A stretch of DNA of 32,081 nucleotides from an uncultured Candidatus Melainabacteria bacterium (GTDB lineage Bacteria; Cyanobacteriota; Vampirovibrionia; Gastranaerophilales; Gastranaerophilaceae), in the NCBI GenBank assembly GCA_934675685.1, contig CAKURL010000014.1:1-32081 (forward strand), read 5' to 3'. This document shows, piece after piece, positions 29,622-32,081 of this stretch (its first letter is position 1; each line of letters begins with the position of its first letter). The notes beneath the pieces were generated by a model, which was not told where the DNA came from, searched no databases, and saw only the letters and a list, made by a program, of their open reading frames with translations. A program made the position numbers and the translations under genes.

Positions 29622-31190
29622 TTATTTTTTATCCTTAGCAAGTTCGCTATCTAGTCTCAAAAATACAGGTTTGATATCTTCTTTCGAGATTAATTTTCCT
29701 GCCTTTATGTTGTTAAAAGAAATGTCATCAAGCTTTGTTTTGATATCATATTTTAATTGTTCAGCCATTCTTTTTGAAATATTTGGGCAATATGGGAAAA
29801 TCAAGCTTGAAATTGTGCACATAAGCTCAAGCACTGTGTATAAAACTTTTCCACATTCTTCCATTTTCTCTTCTTTTGCAAGGGTCCAAGGAGCGTTGTC
29901 TGTTACAAATTTATTTGTTTCGTCTACTAGTTCCATGATTTTTTGCGCTGCTTCTTGGATTTCAAAGTGGTTGAAACAGTGTTTCACTTCTTCTATTGTT
30001 CTTTTTGCTTTATCGAAAAGTGGAGATTTTTGGATAAATTCTTCTTTAATCTCGCCATCAAAATATTTATTCAACATTGAAAGTGTTCTATTTAAAAGAT
30101 TTCCCATAGAATTTGCCAGATGGGCATTTACTTTTTCTTTGAAATCTTCGTCTGAATAATTTCCGTCTTTTCCTAATGGCGCGCTTGTAGCCATATAATA
30201 GCGGAAGCTATCAGGGATATCTAAATCGAATTTTTTGATTATTCCTTCCGGAGAAACAACGTTTCCTAAAGATTTAGACATTTTTGTTTCGTCGATTGTA
30301 ATCCACCCATGGACAAGCAAATGCTTAGGCAAAGGTAAATCTAAAGCCATCAAAATAGCAGGCCAATAGATACTGTGGAATTTTAAAATATCTTTTCCGA
30401 TTACTTGGACGTCTGCCGGCCAATATTTTTTAAATTTTTCGCTGCTGTGGTCTGGGTCGTAGCCTAGAGCTGTAATATAATTTGAAAGAGCATCTATCCA
30501 AACGTAGATGATTTGGCTATCGTCGTCTAAGACGTTTATCCCCCATTCCACGCTAGATTTCGCGCGAGAAACAGAAAAATCTTCGATGTTTTCTAATTGG
30601 TTTAAAACTTCTTGTGCTCTAAAGTTTGGCACGATGAAATCGGGGTTTTCTTTGATGTGTTTAATTATTCTTTCTTTGTATTTTGAAAGCTTGAAGAAAT
30701 AATTTTCCTCGCAAACGATTTCAGGCTTTTTCTTGTGGTTTGGGCAACAGCCGTTTTCGTCTAAATCTTTTTCGGACAAAAATGCTTCGCAGCCTGCGCA
30801 ATAGAGCCCTTTATAAGAATGTTTATAGATGTCGCCTTGGTCTGTTAATTTTTTAAATATTTTTTGAACGACTTTTTTGTGCTCTTCGTCTGTTGTCCTG
30901 ATGAATTGGGAATAATTGATGTCTAATAAATCCCATGCGTTTTTGAATTTGTTTGCGTTTTGGTCGCAAAATTCTTTTGGAGAAACCCCCATCTCAGCAG
31001 AAGTTTTTTGGATTTTAATCCCATGTTCGTCTGTCCCTGTGAGCATGAAACAGTCGTCTTTTCTTTGGGTGAAGTGTCTAAAAATGACGTTAGTTAAGAT
31101 TTTTTCATAAGCATGCCCGATATTAGGAGCACCGTTTACGTAGTCTATAGCTGTTGTTGTATAAAATTTTTCTGTCATTTTCTTACCCAT
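29622..31190 (-). CDS. metG: Methionine--tRNA ligase
   Basis: MetG charges initiator and elongator tRNA-Met. The 522-residue protein has the HIGH-type PNIGHAYEK (22-30), MLTGTDEHG (49-57), zinc-knuckle residues C131, C134, C149 and H152, KDILKFHSIYWPAIL (266-280), the KMSKS loop (303-307) and the helical anticodon domain to the end. The C-terminal EMAPII-like domain of longer forms is absent, as in the short bacterial type. A second ATG four codons in (31176-31178), with GGGTAAG before it, may be the real start. It leads the bioF-bioG-bioC run from a TGATATAAT promoter. Confidence 0.95.
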   Translation of the reverse strand: MGKKMTEKFYTTTAIDYVNGAPNIGHAYEKILTNVIFRHFTQRKDDCFMLTGTDEHGIKIQKTSAEMGVSPKEFCDQNANKFKNAWDLLDINYSQFIRTTDEEHKKVVQKIFKKLTDQGDIYKHSYKGLYCAGCEAFLSEKDLDENGCCPNHKKKPEIVCEENYFFKLSKYKERIIKHIKENPDFIVPNFRAQEVLNQLENIEDFSVSRAKSSVEWGINVLDDDSQIIYVWIDALSNYITALGYDPDHSSEKFKKYWPADVQVIGKDILKFHSIYWPAILMALDLPLPKHLLVHGWITIDETKMSKSLGNVVSPEGIIKKFDLDIPDSFRYYMATSAPLGKDGNYSDEDFKEKVNAHLANSMGNLLNRTLSMLNKYFDGEIKEEFIQKSPLFDKAKRTIEEVKHCFNHFEIQEAAQKIMELVDETNKFVTDNAPWTLAKEEKMEECGKVLYTVLELMCTISSLIFPYCPNISKRMAEQLKYDIKTKLDDISFNNIKAGKLISKEDIKPVFLRLDSELAKDKK

Positions 31191-31212
31191 AAATTAACTA
31201 AATTACAGAAAA

Positions 31213-31221
31213 ATTATATCA
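31213..31221 (-). promoter_or_regulatory. Extended -10 box of the metG-bioFGC run
   Basis: On the minus strand the sequence is TGATATAAT, a consensus -10 with TGn extension, 22 bases before the first metG ATG. No good -35 is seen at 16-18 bases. No inverted repeat suggestive of a biotin repressor site was found. Confidence 0.55.
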
Positions 31222-31249
31222 TAAATAAATTATTGTGGGCCATAAAAGG

Positions 31250-31930
31250 CTATTTTTCTTCGCTCACCCTTGAACCGCAATATGTGTATATAAAAGGAAG
31301 CAAAGTTTTTGCAACGACATTTAACTTGCCCAATTGAGGGAAGCCCACAACAAAAGTCGCGATGATGTCATCGAAATTTGCAACAGAATCTTTTATTGTG
31401 TATTTTCTCTTTTCTTGGTTAGGGGCTTTATTTAAATTAGTGATTTTAGAAGCCAAAGCTGCCCCTGTGACCATAGCGCCCAAAGAAGACACTATTTTTG
31501 CCCCTTTGTTATTCAAAGCTTTTACGTTGTCGCACAAGATATTTGCCCCTGTAACTAAAAGCATAGGGATAGAAGTATTCATGATTTGAAATTGTGCTTC
31601 ATGGATTTTCTTTTTCTTTTCTTCTTTTGAATCATTTTTAGAGCTAAAAAGAATAGCGCCAAGGTTTGATAATCCAGCCATGGTGAGCATAGAAGCTACG
31701 TCTTTTGCTGTATATTTCAATTTATCTTTTGGCGATTGTAAAACCTCGTCTCCCATTTCTTTAAAAAAATCGTGTTTATAAATGCCTTTTGAGACTACAA
31801 GTCCCAATGCGACCCCGCTCAATGCGCCCATTACGGCTTTTTTGTCAATTCCTTTTTTTTCTTTTGTTTTTATATTTTGATAAGATTCATAAGGTTTAAA
31901 ATCTTTATATAAATTATTTTCTACAATCAT
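31250..31930 (-). CDS. Hydrophobic protein of unknown function
   Basis: I do not recognise this 226-residue protein. It has a charged N-terminal tail (about 1-32) and then alternating hydrophobic segments: about 33-50 (AVMGALSGVALGLVVSKG), 78-96 (VASMLTMAGLSNLGAILFSS), 117-130 (IPMLLVTGANILCD), 143-160 (KIVSSLGAMVTGAALASK) and 188-204 (IIATFVVGFPQLG). There is no signal peptide and no catalytic motif. Small residues (Gly/Ala/Ser) in the helices suggest close packing in a membrane. My impression is of a lineage-specific protein, which I cannot verify. The ATG has only a weak distant AGGAAAG. It shares no operon with metG, whose promoter lies downstream of its stop. Confidence 0.65.
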   Translation of the reverse strand: MIVENNLYKDFKPYESYQNIKTKEKKGIDKKAVMGALSGVALGLVVSKGIYKHDFFKEMGDEVLQSPKDKLKYTAKDVASMLTMAGLSNLGAILFSSKNDSKEEKKKKIHEAQFQIMNTSIPMLLVTGANILCDNVKALNNKGAKIVSSLGAMVTGAALASKITNLNKAPNQEKRKYTIKDSVANFDDIIATFVVGFPQLGKLNVVAKTLLPFIYTYCGSRVSEEK

Positions 31931-31963
31931 TTCTTGAGTTTCTTTCCTGTTATCTATAAAAGC

Positions 31964-31982
31964 GCAAAAAAAATTTTTTTGC
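31964..31982. other. Perfect A-tract/T-tract palindrome (GC-A8-T7-GC)
   Basis: Eight A followed by seven T between GC pairs lies about 35 bases upstream of the hydrophobic-protein gene. Such tracts bend DNA and can act as an UP-element-like stretch for the promoter. On its own it could also form a weak hairpin. Confidence 0.4.
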
Positions 31983-32012
31983 TACCCTCTTAGAAGTTTA
32001 GATTTTAAGCAT

Positions 32013-32041
32013 AAAAAAAATCCTTCGATAATCGAAGGATT
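32013..32041 (-). terminator. Rho-independent terminator of a minus-strand gene beyond the window
   Basis: On the minus strand AATCCTTCG pairs with CGAAGGATT around a five-base loop and is followed by eight T. No gene inside the window ends here, so it should close a minus-strand transcript whose gene lies right of 32081. A shorter T run on the plus strand (from about 32047) makes it partly bidirectional. Confidence 0.8.
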
Positions 32042-32081
32042 GAATCTTTTTTGTTCTTGATTCTCGTGTATAAAGGTTAGT

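Noticed and set aside
29500..30159. A 219-codon plus-strand open frame opposite metG and bioF
   Set aside because: It is the antisense shadow of the conserved MetRS C-terminus and BioF N-terminus; its Ser/Phe-rich composition is typical of such shadows in AT-rich DNA.
1..32081. CRISPR arrays, IS elements or long direct repeats
   Set aside because: No regularly spaced repeats, transposase genes or terminal inverted repeats were seen on reading both strands. The only notable repeat is the tRNA-Met copy.

Overview
The window is a dense, AT-rich stretch of bacterial chromosome with housekeeping and accessory metabolic genes on both strands. No transposase, phage module or CRISPR array is visible. 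Several features point to a non-photosynthetic relative of Cyanobacteria (Melainabacteria/Vampirovibrionia, perhaps Gastranaerophilales). These are a DUF3326 protein that I know mainly from cyanobacteria, Gram-negative envelope functions (an MlaA domain, CsaB), a large Cys-containing pilin-like protein with a KKG/FTFAE prepilin site, and very low GC. The placement is an inference from gene content; no 16S rRNA is present.

Layout. 1-5.4 kb: the 3' part of pheT converges on a minus-strand run of a FadD-like acyl ligase, a XerC/D recombinase and a spermidine-synthase-like protein. 5.5-9.0 kb: bioA converges with a dGTPase-like HD hydrolase, followed by a membrane-anchored metallophosphoesterase. 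9.0-14.2 kb: a plus-strand run behind a TTGACA/TATAAT promoter carries an NfeD-like protein, an OmpR-type response regulator, its histidine kinase, tadA, a DUF2400 protein, tsaE and tsaB. It links a two-component system to three tRNA-modification genes. 14.2-20.4 kb: minus-strand genes for a small superinfection-immunity-like membrane protein, two paralogous pilin-like proteins, DUF3326, holB, holA and a ROK glucokinase. 20.5-23.6 kb: csaB, a DUF374 acyltransferase, an opposing sugar O-acetyltransferase and an orphan exonuclease-like gene. 23.6-24.2 kb carries no protein gene: it holds a broken tRNA-Met copy, an intact tRNA-Met with terminator, and a candidate small RNA. 24.2-27.1 kb: two envelope-directed alpha/beta-hydrolase genes, the second fused behind an MlaA domain. 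27.1-31.2 kb: metG-bioF-bioG-bioC on the minus strand. 31.2-32.1 kb: a hydrophobic protein of unknown function and the terminator of a gene beyond the window.

Genes that work together: bioC and bioG make and release pimeloyl-ACP, bioF condenses it with alanine and the distant bioA aminates the product; bioD and bioB are not here. TsaB and TsaE belong to t6A37 synthesis and TadA makes inosine-34. HolA and HolB are clamp-loader subunits.

The observations I rate highest are a candidate small RNA with the layout of cyanobacterial Yfr1 (24044-24119), an MlaA-alpha/beta-hydrolase fusion (25060-27087), -10 boxes placed six bases before start codons that suggest leaderless mRNAs, and a tRNA-Met copy split by two palindromic insertions (23626-23802).
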